The notes below the pieces were generated by a model. It did not search any database, was not told where the DNA came from, and was given only the letters and a program-made list of their open reading frames with translations. A stretch of 64,000 nucleotides of DNA from Paenibacillus tuaregi (GTDB lineage Bacteria; Bacillota; Bacilli; Paenibacillales; Paenibacillaceae): the NCBI RefSeq assembly GCF_900086655.1, contig NZ_LT575476.1, forward strand, positions 2,453,869 through 2,517,868, read 5' to 3'. Position 1 is the stretch's first letter; every line of letters begins with the position of its first letter. This document shows positions 9,553 through 18,507 of the stretch, one piece after another. A program made the position numbers and the translations under genes.

Positions 9553-9571
9553 TCAGGTGTAACTCACACCT
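9553..9571 (+). other. Stem-loop after the ABC-F gene
   Basis: CAGGTGT-AACTC-ACACCTG forms a perfect 7-bp stem, closely followed by GAACAA-ACT-TTGTTC-like pairing. There is no clear T-run, so termination here is uncertain. Confidence 0.3.
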
Positions 9572-9649
9572 GTGAACAAACTTGTTCATGAATTTAGGGT
9601 TCAATCTGTTTCCAAAACATGTTACACTGTCATTAACTTAATAGTTACA

Positions 9650-9745
9650 CACTAGGGGGGCCAAATTCGGCTGAGATGGAAGCTTTAAGCATCCGGACCC
9701 TTTGCACCTGATCTGGGTTATACCAGCGTAGGGAAGTGGTAATCG
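9650..9745 (+). ncRNA. TPP riboswitch (THI element)
   Basis: The conserved THI-box blocks are present in order: GGGG..., CTGAGATG at 9671-9678, GACCCTTTGCACCTGATCTGG at about 9696-9716 with minor variation, and the ACCAGCGTAGGGAA block at 9722-9735. This RNA binds thiamine pyrophosphate. It is followed at 9845 by a strong terminator hairpin and then by the thiamine operon, so the expected mode is premature termination when TPP is plentiful. Confidence 0.95.
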
Positions 9746-9844
9746 TGATGGAACCAGCATTCCACCAGCTTAGCAATGTAAGCCATTCAAGCCGGTGTAA
9801 GGTGGTTCTCAGAGCTTAGCTTCATTGCTTTGATATACACGTTC

Positions 9845-9873
9845 AGCCGCTCTCTGCGAGAGCGGCTTTTTTG
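9845..9873 (+). terminator. Riboswitch-controlled terminator of the thiamine operon
   Basis: AGCCGCTCTC-TGC-GAGAGCGGCT is a perfect 10-bp stem followed by six T. The preceding 100 bases contain competing pairings (for example AGCAATG at 9771 with CATTGCT near 9824, and GAACC...CCACC with GGTGGTTC near 9802), probably parts of the switching platform. Confidence 0.88.
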
Positions 9874-9924
9874 TGCGCTTTTACAGGCTGCGTTTAATTT
9901 ATACCTATGGAGAGGAAGCAGCAA

Positions 9925-10578
9925 ATGAACGGTCTGCCTAAGTTTCATGTCATTTCAGACGGAACGAAAGATGTGCCTGAACTTGTTCGGTATGCTATCG
10001 CCATTCATCCATATCTTGATGCTTTTCATCTCAGGGAAAAGAGCTGGAGTGCTTATAAGCTGTCTTATGCGGTGGAGCAGCTCCTTGAAGCCGGGATGCC
10101 TGCGGGCAAGCTGTATATCAATGACCGGGCGGATATTGCCAAAGCTTATAAGCTCGGAGGTGTGCAGCTGGGTGGGGAGAGCCTTTCCCCAATCCGCGCC
10201 AGGACTGTAGTAGGCAGCCGTACAATGATCGGACGCTCCATCCACAATGCTGAAGAACTGCGGGAGGCGGCCGGTCAGGGAGCAGATTATTGTATTTATG
10301 GCCACATTTATCCGACATCGTCGAAACAAGGGTTAACCGCAAGGGGGCTGCATCAACTTGCTAACCTGTGCGGGCCATCGGCTATTCCGGTAATTGCAAT
10401 TGGGGGAATCACCCCCGGCAGAGTATCGGAGGTTCTTCAGGCAGGTGTCGACGGGATTGCCGTGATGTCGGGCGTTATGGGCTCGCCAGATCCGGCTGGG
10501 GCAGCCGGGCAATATCAGCAGGCATTGCTTAAAGAGACCATCGGTGGTTTATTACGAGAGGAGTTGGAGAGAAAATGA
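9925..10578 (+). CDS. tenI: Thiazole tautomerase TenI
   Basis: Aromatizes the thiazole phosphate made by ThiG in thiamine synthesis. It belongs to the ThiE/TenI TIM-barrel family and is about 217 residues long. It lacks the STHT stretch of true thiamine phosphate synthase and has GRSIHNAEE at that place, with the His expected for TenI activity. The C-terminal phosphate-binding Gly-rich motif (AIGGITPGRV) is present. I choose the ATG at 9925 because GGAGAGGAAG lies seven bases upstream; the ATG at 9907 has no ribosome site. It is the first gene after the TPP riboswitch and overlaps thiO by four bases. ThiE function is less likely because thiE follows at 14599. Confidence 0.83.
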   Translation: MNGLPKFHVISDGTKDVPELVRYAIAIHPYLDAFHLREKSWSAYKLSYAVEQLLEAGMPAGKLYINDRADIAKAYKLGGVQLGGESLSPIRARTVVGSRTMIGRSIHNAEELREAAGQGADYCIYGHIYPTSSKQGLTARGLHQLANLCGPSAIPVIAIGGITPGRVSEVLQAGVDGIAVMSGVMGSPDPAGAAGQYQQALLKETIGGLLREELERK

Positions 10579-11705
10579 GCAGCAGATATGATGCTGTCAT
10601 CATCGGCGGCGGAGTAATCGGGTGCTTTCTTGCCTATCAGTTAACGAAGCGGGGCAAGAAGGTGGCCCTTGTGGAACAGGGGGAATTGGCTTCGGGAGCT
10701 TCCGGAGCGGCAGCTGGGATGCTGGCTGCGGATTGTGAGCATTTCGAGCATCCAGAGCTTAAGAGCATGGCCCGGCTCAGCCGCGATGCTTTTCCTTCCG
10801 TCATCCGCGAGCTGCGGCAGCTTAGCGGTATCGACGCTGGTCTGAACGAGCGGGGATTCCTCGTTCCGGCAAGAGACGCCCAAGAAGCGGAGGAGCTGCA
10901 TGCTGGCATGCTGGCTGATTGCTCCGGCGAATGGTGGAGGCCTGAGAAGCTGCAGACAGCAGAGCCTGCTCTGTGCAAAGCTCTTCATGGAGCGGTTTAC
11001 AGGGCAGAGGAGACCCAGCTGCTTCCTGCCAGACTTACGGAAGCTCTAGCGTACAGCGCTCAGAGCAAAGGCGCAGAACTCCTGCTGCAAACTAAAGCTG
11101 CGGAGATTCGTGAGATCAACGGCTCGGTTCAAGGAGTTATGACATCCAGGGGCTTACTGGAGTGTGAGCAGGCAGTGCTTGCCGGGGGCTGGCAGATGGA
11201 CCAGCTGCTTCAGCCATTGGGGCTAACGCTTCCCCTTGAGCCGGTTAAGGGGGAGATCGTGGAGGTCCATTCTGAATCACCGCTGCTCACAAGTACGCTG
11301 TATGCCCGCAATGTGTACATCGTTCCCAAACCAGGAAATAAGCTGTGGCTTGGAGCGACCAGTTATTCAGGGGATCGTTCGTCTGGAGTTAGGGCTGACA
11401 GCGTGTATAAGCTGTTAAGCGCAGGCTCGGAGTACATACCTGAAATCCGGTCCAGTCAATTTATCAGGGCCTGGTCTGGACACAGGCCGAAGACACCCGA
11501 CGGACTTCCGTATCTGGGTGGATTTTCAGGGATTCACGGACTTTACGCTGCAGCCGGGCACTACCGTAACGGAGTGCTGATGAGTGCGGTAAGCTCAAGC
11601 ATCCTGGCTAATGTAATGGAGGGAATTGCCACACCCGGGGTCAATCTTGAGCCCTTCAGTCCGGACCGTTATCAGAGACAGAGGGAAGGGGAAATGGTGC
11701 TGTGA
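10575..11705 (+). CDS. thiO: Glycine oxidase ThiO
   Basis: FAD enzyme that oxidises glycine to the imine used by ThiG for the thiazole ring. The N-terminal dinucleotide-binding motif IIGGGVIGCFLAYQL starts near residue 9, and the DAO fold continues to a C-terminal GHYRNGVLMS block typical of ThiO. Length of 376 residues fits the family. ATGA overlap with tenI and GTGA overlap with thiS show translational coupling. Confidence 0.92.
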   Translation: MSSRYDAVIIGGGVIGCFLAYQLTKRGKKVALVEQGELASGASGAAAGMLAADCEHFEHPELKSMARLSRDAFPSVIRELRQLSGIDAGLNERGFLVPARDAQEAEELHAGMLADCSGEWWRPEKLQTAEPALCKALHGAVYRAEETQLLPARLTEALAYSAQSKGAELLLQTKAAEIREINGSVQGVMTSRGLLECEQAVLAGGWQMDQLLQPLGLTLPLEPVKGEIVEVHSESPLLTSTLYARNVYIVPKPGNKLWLGATSYSGDRSSGVRADSVYKLLSAGSEYIPEIRSSQFIRAWSGHRPKTPDGLPYLGGFSGIHGLYAAAGHYRNGVLMSAVSSSILANVMEGIATPGVNLEPFSPDRYQRQREGEMVL

Positions 11706-11905
11706 AGATTCGGATCAATGGTCAGATCATGACGTTAGACCAGGAAATCAGAACGGTGCACGATCTTCTGGAAAGCTTGGATTTGGGTGTCAAAACCGTG
11801 GTGGTGGAGCAAAACCATGATATTCTGCACCAGGATCAGCATGAAGAGGCTTTATTGTCGGATGGGGATTCCATAGAAATTGTACATTTTGTAGGAGGCG
11901 GTTAA
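11702..11905 (+). CDS. thiS: Sulfur carrier protein ThiS
   Basis: Ubiquitin-fold sulfur carrier of 67 residues. Its C-terminal Gly-Gly is adenylated by ThiF and then thiocarboxylated to give sulfur to the thiazole. The tail reads VHFVGGG. It starts with GTG four bases inside thiO and ends one base into the thiG ATG. Confidence 0.93.
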   Translation: MKIRINGQIMTLDQEIRTVHDLLESLDLGVKTVVVEQNHDILHQDQHEEALLSDGDSIEIVHFVGGG

Positions 11906-12675
11906 TGATGTTAACAATTGGATCACATGAGTTCCACTCCCGTTTGCTGTTGGGAACCGGAAAGTTTAGTGACTTAGATGTACAGGGGCAGGCGGTGGAA
12001 GTCTCGGGGACGGAAATATTAACCTTCGCGGTACGCAGATTGAATCTATCCAACCCGCGTGAGGAACATTTTCTGGAACGCCTTGATTTGAAGCGGTACA
12101 CACTTCTGCCGAATACAGCGGGTGCCGAGAACGCAGAGGAGGCGGTGCGAATCGCCAAACTCGCGAAAGCATCCGGACTTTGTGATATGATCAAGGTTGA
12201 GGTCATCGGAGATCCCCGTACGCTGCTTCCAGATCCGCTGGAAACCTGGAAAGCGTGTGAAATTCTCCTTGAGGAAGGATTTATAGTTCTACCTTATATT
12301 TCTGATGACGTTATTCTGGCCAAAAGACTTCAGCAGCTAGGTGTGCATGCCGTTATGCCGGGAGCTTCACCCATCGGGGCAGGACGTGGGATCGTCAATC
12401 CGTTTAATCTTGAGCTGATTATTGAACAGGCCGAGGTGCCAGTGATTGTGGATGCGGGCATTGGTTCACCAAAGGATGCCGCTTATGCCATGGAGCTTGG
12501 AGCGGATGGTGTGCTTCTCAATTCGGCTGTTTCGGGTGCGGCTGATCCAGTGAAGATGGCTGAAGCGATGAAGCTGGCGGTACTGGCCGGACGCTTGGGG
12601 TTTGAAGCGGGGCGGATTCCGGTAAAAAGATATGCTGCGGCAAGCAGTCCGCAGGAAGGGATGATTACAACATGA
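11905..12675 (+). CDS. thiG: Thiazole synthase ThiG
   Basis: Forms the thiazole phosphate from deoxyxylulose 5-phosphate, dehydroglycine and ThiS thiocarboxylate. TIM barrel of 256 residues with the Schiff-base Lys in MIKVEVIGD, plus the conserved [12 protein letters not shown] and [12 protein letters not shown] blocks. An AGGAGG at 11893-11898 can serve the ATG at 11905 or the one at 11908. Coupled to thiS and thiF. Confidence 0.95.
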   Translation: MMLTIGSHEFHSRLLLGTGKFSDLDVQGQAVEVSGTEILTFAVRRLNLSNPREEHFLERLDLKRYTLLPNTAGAENAEEAVRIAKLAKASGLCDMIKVEVIGDPRTLLPDPLETWKACEILLEEGFIVLPYISDDVILAKRLQQLGVHAVMPGASPIGAGRGIVNPFNLELIIEQAEVPVIVDAGIGSPKDAAYAMELGADGVLLNSAVSGAADPVKMAEAMKLAVLAGRLGFEAGRIPVKRYAAASSPQEGMITT

Positions 12676-13751
12676 ATGAAGAGGAACGCGGTTCTGCCGG
12701 TTCAACCGGGAGCACAGACAGCAGGTCAAGTGCAGACCGCTATTCCAGACAAGAAAGATTCACTCCAATTGGCAGGAACGGTCAGCTGAAGCTGTTGGGA
12801 AGCAAAGTCCTGATTGTTGGAGTGGGCGCGCTCGGCACCGGGATTGCGGAGACTTTGGCCCGCGCGGGAGTGGGACATCTAGTGCTCGCGGACCGTGATT
12901 ATGTGGAGTGGAGCAATTTGCAGCGTCAGCAGCTATTCTCTGAATCTGACGCGGCAGCAAGGCTGCCAAAGGCTGTAGCGGCCAAGGAGCGGCTTCTCGC
13001 GATCAATTCGGAAGTTACAGTAGAGGCCTTTGTCATGGATGTGACCTTGCAGGAGATTGAGGATTTGCTGCCTGGGGTCGATTTGATCCTGGACGCCACC
13101 GATAATTTTGATACCCGTCTCCTGATTAATGATATTTCCCAGAAACACCGAATCCCTTGGATTTACGGAGGGTGTGTTGGCAGTTATGGGATTACATACA
13201 CCATTCTCCCGGGAGAGACTCCGTGTCTGAACTGTCTGCTTGGCGCAATTCCCCTGGGTGGGGACACTTGTGATACAGCAGGCATTATTCCCTCTGCGGT
13301 TCAAACCGTGGTGGCACATCAGACCACAGAGGCATTGAAGCTGCTAACCGGCAGCAAAGAGGCGCTCCGGGGAACCCTGCTCTCCTTTGATTTGTGGCGT
13401 AATGAACAAGCATCGATTAAGATCGGAAGTGCCAGGAAGCCAGATTGTCTCTCCTGCGGCCCAGAGCGGACTTATCCTTATTTATCTTCCGGGAACTTAC
13501 AGAAGACCGAAGTGTTGTGCGGCAGAGATACCGTTCAGATCCGCCCGCCTGTTCGCAGGGAGATTGACTTGAGCAAGACAGCGGAAGTGCTCAGCCAGCT
13601 GAATGAAGGGGTGGTAGAACGCAATCCATTCCTTGTCTCGCTGACGATGGGCGATAAGCGGCTGGTGCTATTTAAGGACGGGCGCGCCATGGTTCATGGA
13701 ACCAAGGATATCATGGAAGCTAAAACGATTTATCATCGGTTCTTCGGTTAA
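12672..13751 (+). CDS. thiF: ThiF/MoeB-type adenylyltransferase
   Basis: E1-like enzyme that adenylates the ThiS C-terminus. The ATP-binding GVGALGTG motif lies near residue 48, an R-Q-Q finger follows in NLQRQQLF, and two CxxC pairs (CLNC, CLSC) should bind zinc. At 359 residues it is longer than a minimal ThiF: after the adenylation domain (about 1-265) there is an extra C-terminal domain of about 75 residues, as in longer Bacillus-type members. ATGA overlap with thiG. A role in MoaD adenylation as well cannot be excluded, since moeA and mobB lie 43 kb away. Confidence 0.88.
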   Translation: MNEEERGSAGSTGSTDSRSSADRYSRQERFTPIGRNGQLKLLGSKVLIVGVGALGTGIAETLARAGVGHLVLADRDYVEWSNLQRQQLFSESDAAARLPKAVAAKERLLAINSEVTVEAFVMDVTLQEIEDLLPGVDLILDATDNFDTRLLINDISQKHRIPWIYGGCVGSYGITYTILPGETPCLNCLLGAIPLGGDTCDTAGIIPSAVQTVVAHQTTEALKLLTGSKEALRGTLLSFDLWRNEQASIKIGSARKPDCLSCGPERTYPYLSSGNLQKTEVLCGRDTVQIRPPVRREIDLSKTAEVLSQLNEGVVERNPFLVSLTMGDKRLVLFKDGRAMVHGTKDIMEAKTIYHRFFG

Positions 13752-13775
13752 TTGGCAAAAGGAGGGCGGTCAGAT

Positions 13776-14597
13776 ATGAGTATACCGCGTGTGTTAACCA
13801 TTGCCGGTTCGGATTCGGGAGGTGGTGCCGGCATTCAGGCCGACCTCAAAACTTTTCAGGAGCTTGGCGTCTACGGGATGAGTGTCATTACTGCCGTGAC
13901 CGCCCAGAATACGGTTGTGGTATCCGATGTGTTTCCCTTACCCCCTGAGACGGTTAGACGGCAGCTTACTGCAATTGGAGAGGATCTGGGACCCCATGCC
14001 GTGAAGACGGGCATGCTGTACAGCTCGGAGATCATTGAAGCGGTTGTACAAAGTGTGAAGCGGTGGGAATGGCGCAACCTGGTGGTGGATCCGGTTATGT
14101 TGTCCAAGAGTGGGGCCTCCCTTCTTCAGGATGAGGCGGTAGATGATTTGGTCCACAGACTGCTCCCGTTAGCCCGGCTGATTACGCCAAATCTTCCGGA
14201 AGCCCGGCTGCTCACTGGTGTGGATATAGTCGATGAAGACTCCATGAGGCTTGCGGCTGAGCGGATTTCCCGCTTTGGTGTCGGCGGTGTGCTGATCAAA
14301 GGCGGGCATTTTCATGAGGAAGGTGAGACTTCCCAGGATTATTTGTTTACAGGCACTGAGGAATTCTGGTTCTCCGGCCCCCGGTACAAGACAAGGCATA
14401 CACATGGAACGGGGTGCACATTATCCTCGGCTGTAGCCTCCGGATTGGCACAGGGACTTTCTGTCCAAGAAGCTGTGGCTCTGGGTAAGAGCTTCATAGA
14501 GGCGGCAATCAGCCAGCCGATCAGCATGGGCGCCGGCCATGGACCGGTGAATCATTGGGCATACCGGAGCAGACTGGACACCGGAAGGATGAGATAG
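13776..14597 (+). CDS. thiD: Hydroxymethylpyrimidine (phosphate) kinase ThiD
   Basis: Ribokinase-fold kinase that phosphorylates HMP and HMP-phosphate for thiamine synthesis. Seen: TIAGSDSGGGAGIQADLKTF at the N-terminus, VVDPVMLSKSG, and the catalytic loop HTHGTGCTLSSAVAS. I choose the ATG at 13776 because AGGAGGG at 13760-13766 lies just upstream; the in-frame TTG at 13752 has no such site. That gives about 273 residues, normal for ThiD. Confidence 0.93.
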   Translation: MSIPRVLTIAGSDSGGGAGIQADLKTFQELGVYGMSVITAVTAQNTVVVSDVFPLPPETVRRQLTAIGEDLGPHAVKTGMLYSSEIIEAVVQSVKRWEWRNLVVDPVMLSKSGASLLQDEAVDDLVHRLLPLARLITPNLPEARLLTGVDIVDEDSMRLAAERISRFGVGGVLIKGGHFHEEGETSQDYLFTGTEEFWFSGPRYKTRHTHGTGCTLSSAVASGLAQGLSVQEAVALGKSFIEAAISQPISMGAGHGPVNHWAYRSRLDTGRMR

Positions 14598-14598
14598 C

Positions 14599-15261
14599 TT
14601 GAGTCAAATGAATAGAGACTTGTTAAGCTTGTATTTGGTGATGGGCAGTTCAAATTGCAGGGGGAGAAGCCCTGTTCAGGTGCTTGAAGCAGCCATCCGG
14701 GGCGGGATTACGTTGTTCCAATACCGGGAAAAGGGAGTGCGGTCCCTTCACCATACCGAGCGTTTAATGCTGGCGATGCAATTAAGAAATGTCTGCCATC
14801 ATCACGGAATCCCCTTTATTGTTAATGATGATGTGGGGCTTGCGATTCAAATTGGAGCGGACGGGGTGCATTTGGGGCAGGATGATGGGGATCATGCGAT
14901 GATCCGCGAAAGAGTGAAGCACATGATCTTAGGCGTGTCCACACATACTGTCGAAGAGGCTAGGGCCGCAGCTGAGCTTGGAGCGGATTACATTGGGGTT
15001 GGTCCTATTTACCCGACCCTCAGCAAGATGGATGCCGAAGAAGCCAAAGGACCATCCATTCTAAGCAACATCCGGAGCAGCGGTGTTACGCTTCCTATGA
15101 CGGCCATAGGAGGTATAAATGGCGAAGTGGCTTCCGAGTTGATCTTGGCTGGTGCGGACGGCATTGCTGTGGTATCAGCCATTGCAGGGGCAGCGGACCC
15201 GGAAGCCGCAGCCAAGCGGCTCAAGGAAGCGGTGCAATCGGCAAAAGCCGATCTCCATTAA
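14599..15261 (+). CDS. thiE: Thiamine phosphate synthase ThiE
   Basis: Joins HMP-pyrophosphate and thiazole phosphate to thiamine phosphate. TIM barrel with FQYREKG, NDDVGLAIQIGADGVHLGQDD, the STHT motif (GVSTHTVEEA) and the AIGGINGEV phosphate loop. TTG start eight bases after GGAAGGAT; an ATG at 14608 is farther. It ends the operon, followed by a terminator. Together with TenI at 9925 the operon holds both paralogues of this fold. Confidence 0.92.
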   Translation: MSQMNRDLLSLYLVMGSSNCRGRSPVQVLEAAIRGGITLFQYREKGVRSLHHTERLMLAMQLRNVCHHHGIPFIVNDDVGLAIQIGADGVHLGQDDGDHAMIRERVKHMILGVSTHTVEEARAAAELGADYIGVGPIYPTLSKMDAEEAKGPSILSNIRSSGVTLPMTAIGGINGEVASELILAGADGIAVVSAIAGAADPEAAAKRLKEAVQSAKADLH

Positions 15262-15348
15262 GCTTTTTAAACCTGTGAGTACACCAAGGGTTCGCGGTCA
15301 AACGGAAAAATGGTTGTATAGTTATCCAAATTGAGAAACCCATACTTA

Positions 15349-15388
15349 AGAAATCCATACTTCCCGCGAGAAGTATGGATTTCTTTTT
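15349..15388 (+). terminator. Terminator of the thiamine operon
   Basis: AGAAATCCATACTT (15349-15362) pairs perfectly with AAGTATGGATTTCT (15371-15384), followed by TTTT. Confidence 0.88.
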
Positions 15389-16120
15389 GTGTGCCAAAAT
15401 AAGCAAGGGCACAAAAGGAGGTCGGACACCGTCTTACATGAGTGGATACTGATTGTCGGTGAGCTGGATGGGGCGTGTGAGGAGCTGACATCAGCTTTAA
15501 ATCAGGCGGGTTTTGAAATACGACATACTGAGAGCGGCATCGAGGCATTGGATAGGATTCGGCAAGAAATCCCCACATTGGTTCTGACAAGCACGCAACT
15601 GAAGGATATGGATGTTTTTGATTTTTTACGTGAGCTAAAAGACGGCGCATCTGCCATACAATGTCCAGTGATCGTACTGACCATGGATCTTTCAACTTCA
15701 GAGCTTGTAAAGGCGTTTCAGGAAGGTGCCCATGACTATGTGGATTTGACGAGGCCGCCTGAGGAGCTGCTGGCGCGGATTCGTAAGCTGCTGGAGCTTT
15801 TTTATATGGCCAGGGGCCCTGCGGAGACAGTGCTGAACTTTGAAGATGTGACCGTTCACTTAAAAAGCCGGAAAGCATTTCGCGGAGATACTCATATCAA
15901 GCTGACTCCGAAAGAATACGAGCTGCTGTGTTTCATGCTGCGGAAGGTGAATCATGTGTGCAGCCGAGAGGAACTGCTCCAGGAAGTGTGGGGCTATGAT
16001 TTCCGGGTGGATACCAATGTCGTTGACGTATATATCCGTCATCTGAGAACCAAGATTGACCGGGGGTATCCCCGTAAAATCATCCATACCGTGCGGGGAA
16101 TGGGCTACATGATTCATTAA
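15389..16120 (+). CDS. Atypical OmpR/PhoB-type response regulator lacking the phosphoacceptor
   Basis: Receiver-like domain plus a C-terminal winged helix (about residues 150-243, ending DRGYPRKIIHTVRGMGYM), so a DNA-binding regulator. The receiver is degenerate: where the phosphorylated Asp should stand it reads LVLTSTQLKDMD (Ser68 at 15590), the acidic pair after beta-1 is GE instead of DD, and the KP Lys is Arg in LTRPP. No kinase is adjacent. The start is unclear: a good AAAGGAGG lies at 15414-15421, but no ATG, GTG or TTG follows it in frame; GTC at 15431 stands where a start would be expected. The GTG at 15389 is given only as the first possible codon and sits in the upstream terminator tail. 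Phosphorylation-independent control is likely. Confidence 0.75.
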   Translation: MCQNKQGHKRRSDTVLHEWILIVGELDGACEELTSALNQAGFEIRHTESGIEALDRIRQEIPTLVLTSTQLKDMDVFDFLRELKDGASAIQCPVIVLTMDLSTSELVKAFQEGAHDYVDLTRPPEELLARIRKLLELFYMARGPAETVLNFEDVTVHLKSRKAFRGDTHIKLTPKEYELLCFMLRKVNHVCSREELLQEVWGYDFRVDTNVVDVYIRHLRTKIDRGYPRKIIHTVRGMGYMIH

Positions 16121-16130
16121 TAATATGAAA

Positions 16131-16168
16131 AAACAAGCTGGCCCTGTCAGACAGGATCAGCTTGTTTG
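16131..16168. terminator. Bidirectional terminator between the regulator and the NlpC/P60 gene
   Basis: AAACAAGCTG pairs with CAGCTTGTTT, with an inner CCTGTC/GACAGG stem. The T-run is better on the minus strand, serving the gene at 16207-16731. Confidence 0.75.
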
Positions 16169-16206
16169 GTAGGATTAGGATAGCCGTTCTTTGTTCTTTG
16201 TTCTAA

Positions 16207-16731
16207 TTAAAGAACCCGGCGTGCTTTCAGATAAGTGCGGTCCCAGTTGCCGGCATTCAGGTTAGAGTACGTCACACCCGGGCTGCCATAAGTGTGCAGA
16301 ATTTTCCCGTTTCCTACATAGATGGCCACGTGAGTCACATTTCTGCCATTGGCACGGCTGCCGCTGGAGAAGAATACGAGATCGCCGGCTCTCAGGTTCG
16401 AGCGGGATACGGCCACACCGGACTTGGATTGTTCAGCTGCCGTACGGGGCAGGGTAACTCCAACAGACTTAAACACATATTTCGTAAAGGAAGAGCAGTC
16501 AAAGTTCCGTGTAGTAGAAGTTGAAGCACCGAATTTATAAGGTACGCCCAGGTATCGTTTACCGAGGGTGATCGCTTTTTGAGCTTTAGAAGTTGCGGTT
16601 GCCTGAACGGATACCGTAGATGAAGCAGCATGGACGGAAGCAGCACCTGTTGCAAAGAATCCTATAGAAGTGACTGCAGCACACAGCCCTAGAGTCAATA
16701 CTTTTTGGAATAATGTATTCTGTGTTCTCAT
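16207..16731 (-). CDS. Secreted NlpC/P60 cell-wall endopeptidase
   Basis: Cleaves peptidoglycan stem peptides outside the membrane. It has a signal peptide of about 35 residues ending SVHAA, a short linker, then an NlpC/P60 domain (about 50-174) with catalytic Cys in FDCSSFTKYVF and His in THVAIYVGNGKILH. No SH3 or LysM wall-binding domain, so a minimal 174-residue hydrolase. RBS TTGGAGGT lies six bases before the ATG. A -10-like TATACT lies about 40 bases upstream on the minus strand. Confidence 0.92.
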   Translation of the reverse strand: MRTQNTLFQKVLTLGLCAAVTSIGFFATGAASVHAASSTVSVQATATSKAQKAITLGKRYLGVPYKFGASTSTTRNFDCSSFTKYVFKSVGVTLPRTAAEQSKSGVAVSRSNLRAGDLVFFSSGSRANGRNVTHVAIYVGNGKILHTYGSPGVTYSNLNAGNWDRTYLKARRVL

Positions 16732-16907
16732 GTTGTACCTCCAAATTTCTTTTCTGTTGGGTATGGCTGTAGTATAGCAGGTTATTTACCACCTATAATT
16801 TGGAGATGGCCTTATCGGGCCAGGCCTGGCAGTAGGTTGAGGATAATTATTAAAATATCATTAAAGTTACAAAATCTTTAACTTTAACAGCGTTTACATT
16901 GTAAAAC

Positions 16908-16949
16908 AAAAGCAAAGAACCCTTGAGGGACAAGGGTTCTTTGCTTTTT
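16908..16949. terminator. Strong hairpin terminator of thiN
   Basis: Perfect 17-bp stem, AAAAGCAAAGAACCCTT against AAGGGTTCTTTGCTTTT, with a 7-base loop and T-runs on both strands. It lies just past the thiN stop on the minus strand. Confidence 0.85.
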
Positions 16950-17005
16950 ACCGTTTGAAACTTTTAATTTGGAGAATTACAATGTTGTCATTGTAATAGA
17001 TACAG

Positions 17006-17647
17006 TCAATCCTTACTTTGGATGACCAATAGAAGTCCGCTCTCAATCTGAATCTTCCCCTGTTGGCCGGTAAGCCGGTTGCTTATGCCTAAGGATTGCC
17101 CCATCTTAATGGTGGCATCTTGCAAAGGGTACATAAATCCGCTAAGCGTAATGCCGGTAACTTCAGGTGTAAGAGGAAGAAGCGAGACGTATGTAAATCC
17201 CCGGTCTTCAACAACCAATGAAGAGCCTGTGAGTGTAATGTAGTTATGCTCATCTATAATGGAGCTGACAACCTGATGCTGCAGCCCCCGAAGCATCATC
17301 TGAATATTGGAGAGAGAATGATCCTGCCTTGACCCCATGGCCCCTATCATAATGACTTCCGGTGCCTGCTGGTCAATGGCCATATCGAAAGCCAGCTCTG
17401 TATCGGTTAGATTTTTGTCCACTGGATCACACACGATAATTTCCCCGCAGCTCTGACGAACCAATTCAAGCTCCTCAGCGGTAACCGAATCAAAATCTCC
17501 AACAGCTATGTCGGGTTTAATGCCATTCTGAACAAGGAATAATGCCCCCTTATCCGCTCCAATGATGAAGTCGTCCTGCCGGATTTCCTTGATGCTGTCC
17601 GGACTGATATTCCCACCCGTAAATATTAAAACCCGTTTTGGCGCCAT
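17006..17647 (-). CDS. thiN: Thiamine pyrophosphokinase
   Basis: Converts thiamine to TPP, the ligand of the riboswitch at 9650. Seen: GADKGALFLVQNGIKPD, GDFDS and DKNLTDTELAFD, the family signature; length 213 is normal. RBS AAGGAAG is placed six bases before the ATG. It is monocistronic and divergent from the next gene, with no riboswitch of its own visible. Confidence 0.92.
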   Translation of the reverse strand: MAPKRVLIFTGGNISPDSIKEIRQDDFIIGADKGALFLVQNGIKPDIAVGDFDSVTAEELELVRQSCGEIIVCDPVDKNLTDTELAFDMAIDQQAPEVIMIGAMGSRQDHSLSNIQMMLRGLQHQVVSSIIDEHNYITLTGSSLVVEDRGFTYVSLLPLTPEVTGITLSGFMYPLQDATIKMGQSLGISNRLTGQQGKIQIESGLLLVIQSKD

Positions 17648-17784
17648 GCTGCACTTCCTTTCTCACCTTAACGTAAGTTCTATTTCTTAAGTATAGGACA
17701 ACTTTATGTCTTGCACAATTTTGAAGCGCCGGATTACAATAAAAAAGTCGTGCAAAGAGTCGAGAGAGTAGGGGCAGAGAACAG

Positions 17785-18420
17785 ATGCATATTTTTGATA
17801 TTTTCAGTATTATCGGAACTATCGCCTTCGCTATGTCTGGAGCTTTTGTGGCGATGGAGGAGGAGTACGATATTCTTGGCGTGCTTGTTCTTGGCCTGGT
17901 AACCGCATTTGGCGGGGGGATCATCCGCAATGTGCTCATCGGAGTGCCGGTGACCACGCTTTGGACCCAGGGGGATTTGATTATTTTGGCGAACCTGTCA
18001 GTTTTTGTGGCCTTTGTGCTTCCGCTCAAATGGATTCATCACTGGAAAAGGACGGAGGCGCTTTTTGACGCTATCGGACTTTCGGCTTTTGCCATACAGG
18101 GGGCGCTTTATGCAACCAAAATGCATCACCCGATGAGCGCTGTTATTGTGGCGGCGGTCCTCACCGGAATCGGCGGAGGGATTATCCGCGACCTGCTGGC
18201 TGGACGCAAGCCGCTAGTGCTGCGTGATGAAATTTATGCTGTGTGGGCAATGGTGGGTGGAGCGGTCGTAGGGTTCGGAATTGCCCAGAACACTTGGCAG
18301 CTCCTGCTGCTGTTCGCCGCGGTAGTCTTGTTTAGAATGCTGTCCGTTCATTATAAATGGAAGCTTCCAAGACGTTCCCTCAAAGAATACACCCCGCATT
18401 CACAGCATGTGGATTCATAA
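17785..18420 (+). CDS. TRIC-type (UPF0126, YicG-like) membrane channel protein
   Basis: Integral membrane protein of 211 residues with about seven hydrophobic segments and two internally repeated glycine motifs, FGGGIIRNVL and IGGGIIRDLL, that mark the bacterial TRIC cation channel family. Prokaryotic members conduct monovalent cations in vitro; the physiological role here is unknown. The ribosome site is weak (AGGGG about 12 bases upstream). Confidence 0.88.
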   Translation: MHIFDIFSIIGTIAFAMSGAFVAMEEEYDILGVLVLGLVTAFGGGIIRNVLIGVPVTTLWTQGDLIILANLSVFVAFVLPLKWIHHWKRTEALFDAIGLSAFAIQGALYATKMHHPMSAVIVAAVLTGIGGGIIRDLLAGRKPLVLRDEIYAVWAMVGGAVVGFGIAQNTWQLLLLFAAVVLFRMLSVHYKWKLPRRSLKEYTPHSQHVDS

Positions 18421-18454
18421 TGGCAAATTTGCTTTAAAAGTGTATAGGAACAAG

Positions 18455-18493
18455 AAAACGCCGGAATCGATATGCATCGACTTCCGGCGTTTT
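18455..18493. terminator. Bidirectional terminator
   Basis: AAAACGCCGGAA (18455-18466) pairs with TTCCGGCGTTTT (18482-18493). The loop itself is palindromic (TCGATATGCATCGA). It separates convergent genes. Confidence 0.85.
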
Positions 18494-18507
18494 CACGCTG
18501 AACCATT

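Noticed and set aside
16819..16830. Palindrome GCCAGGCCTGGC upstream of the NlpC/P60 gene
   Set aside because: Perfect 12-base palindrome, but with no flanking feature or second copy seen; it may be chance.
16732..16900. Possible c-di-AMP riboswitch before the NlpC/P60 gene
   Set aside because: Such genes often have a ydaO element, but none of the conserved blocks is present in this short leader.
17550..18029. 159-codon minus-strand ORF between thiN and the TRIC gene
   Set aside because: It overlaps the starts of both well-supported genes and has low-complexity, non-coding-like composition.
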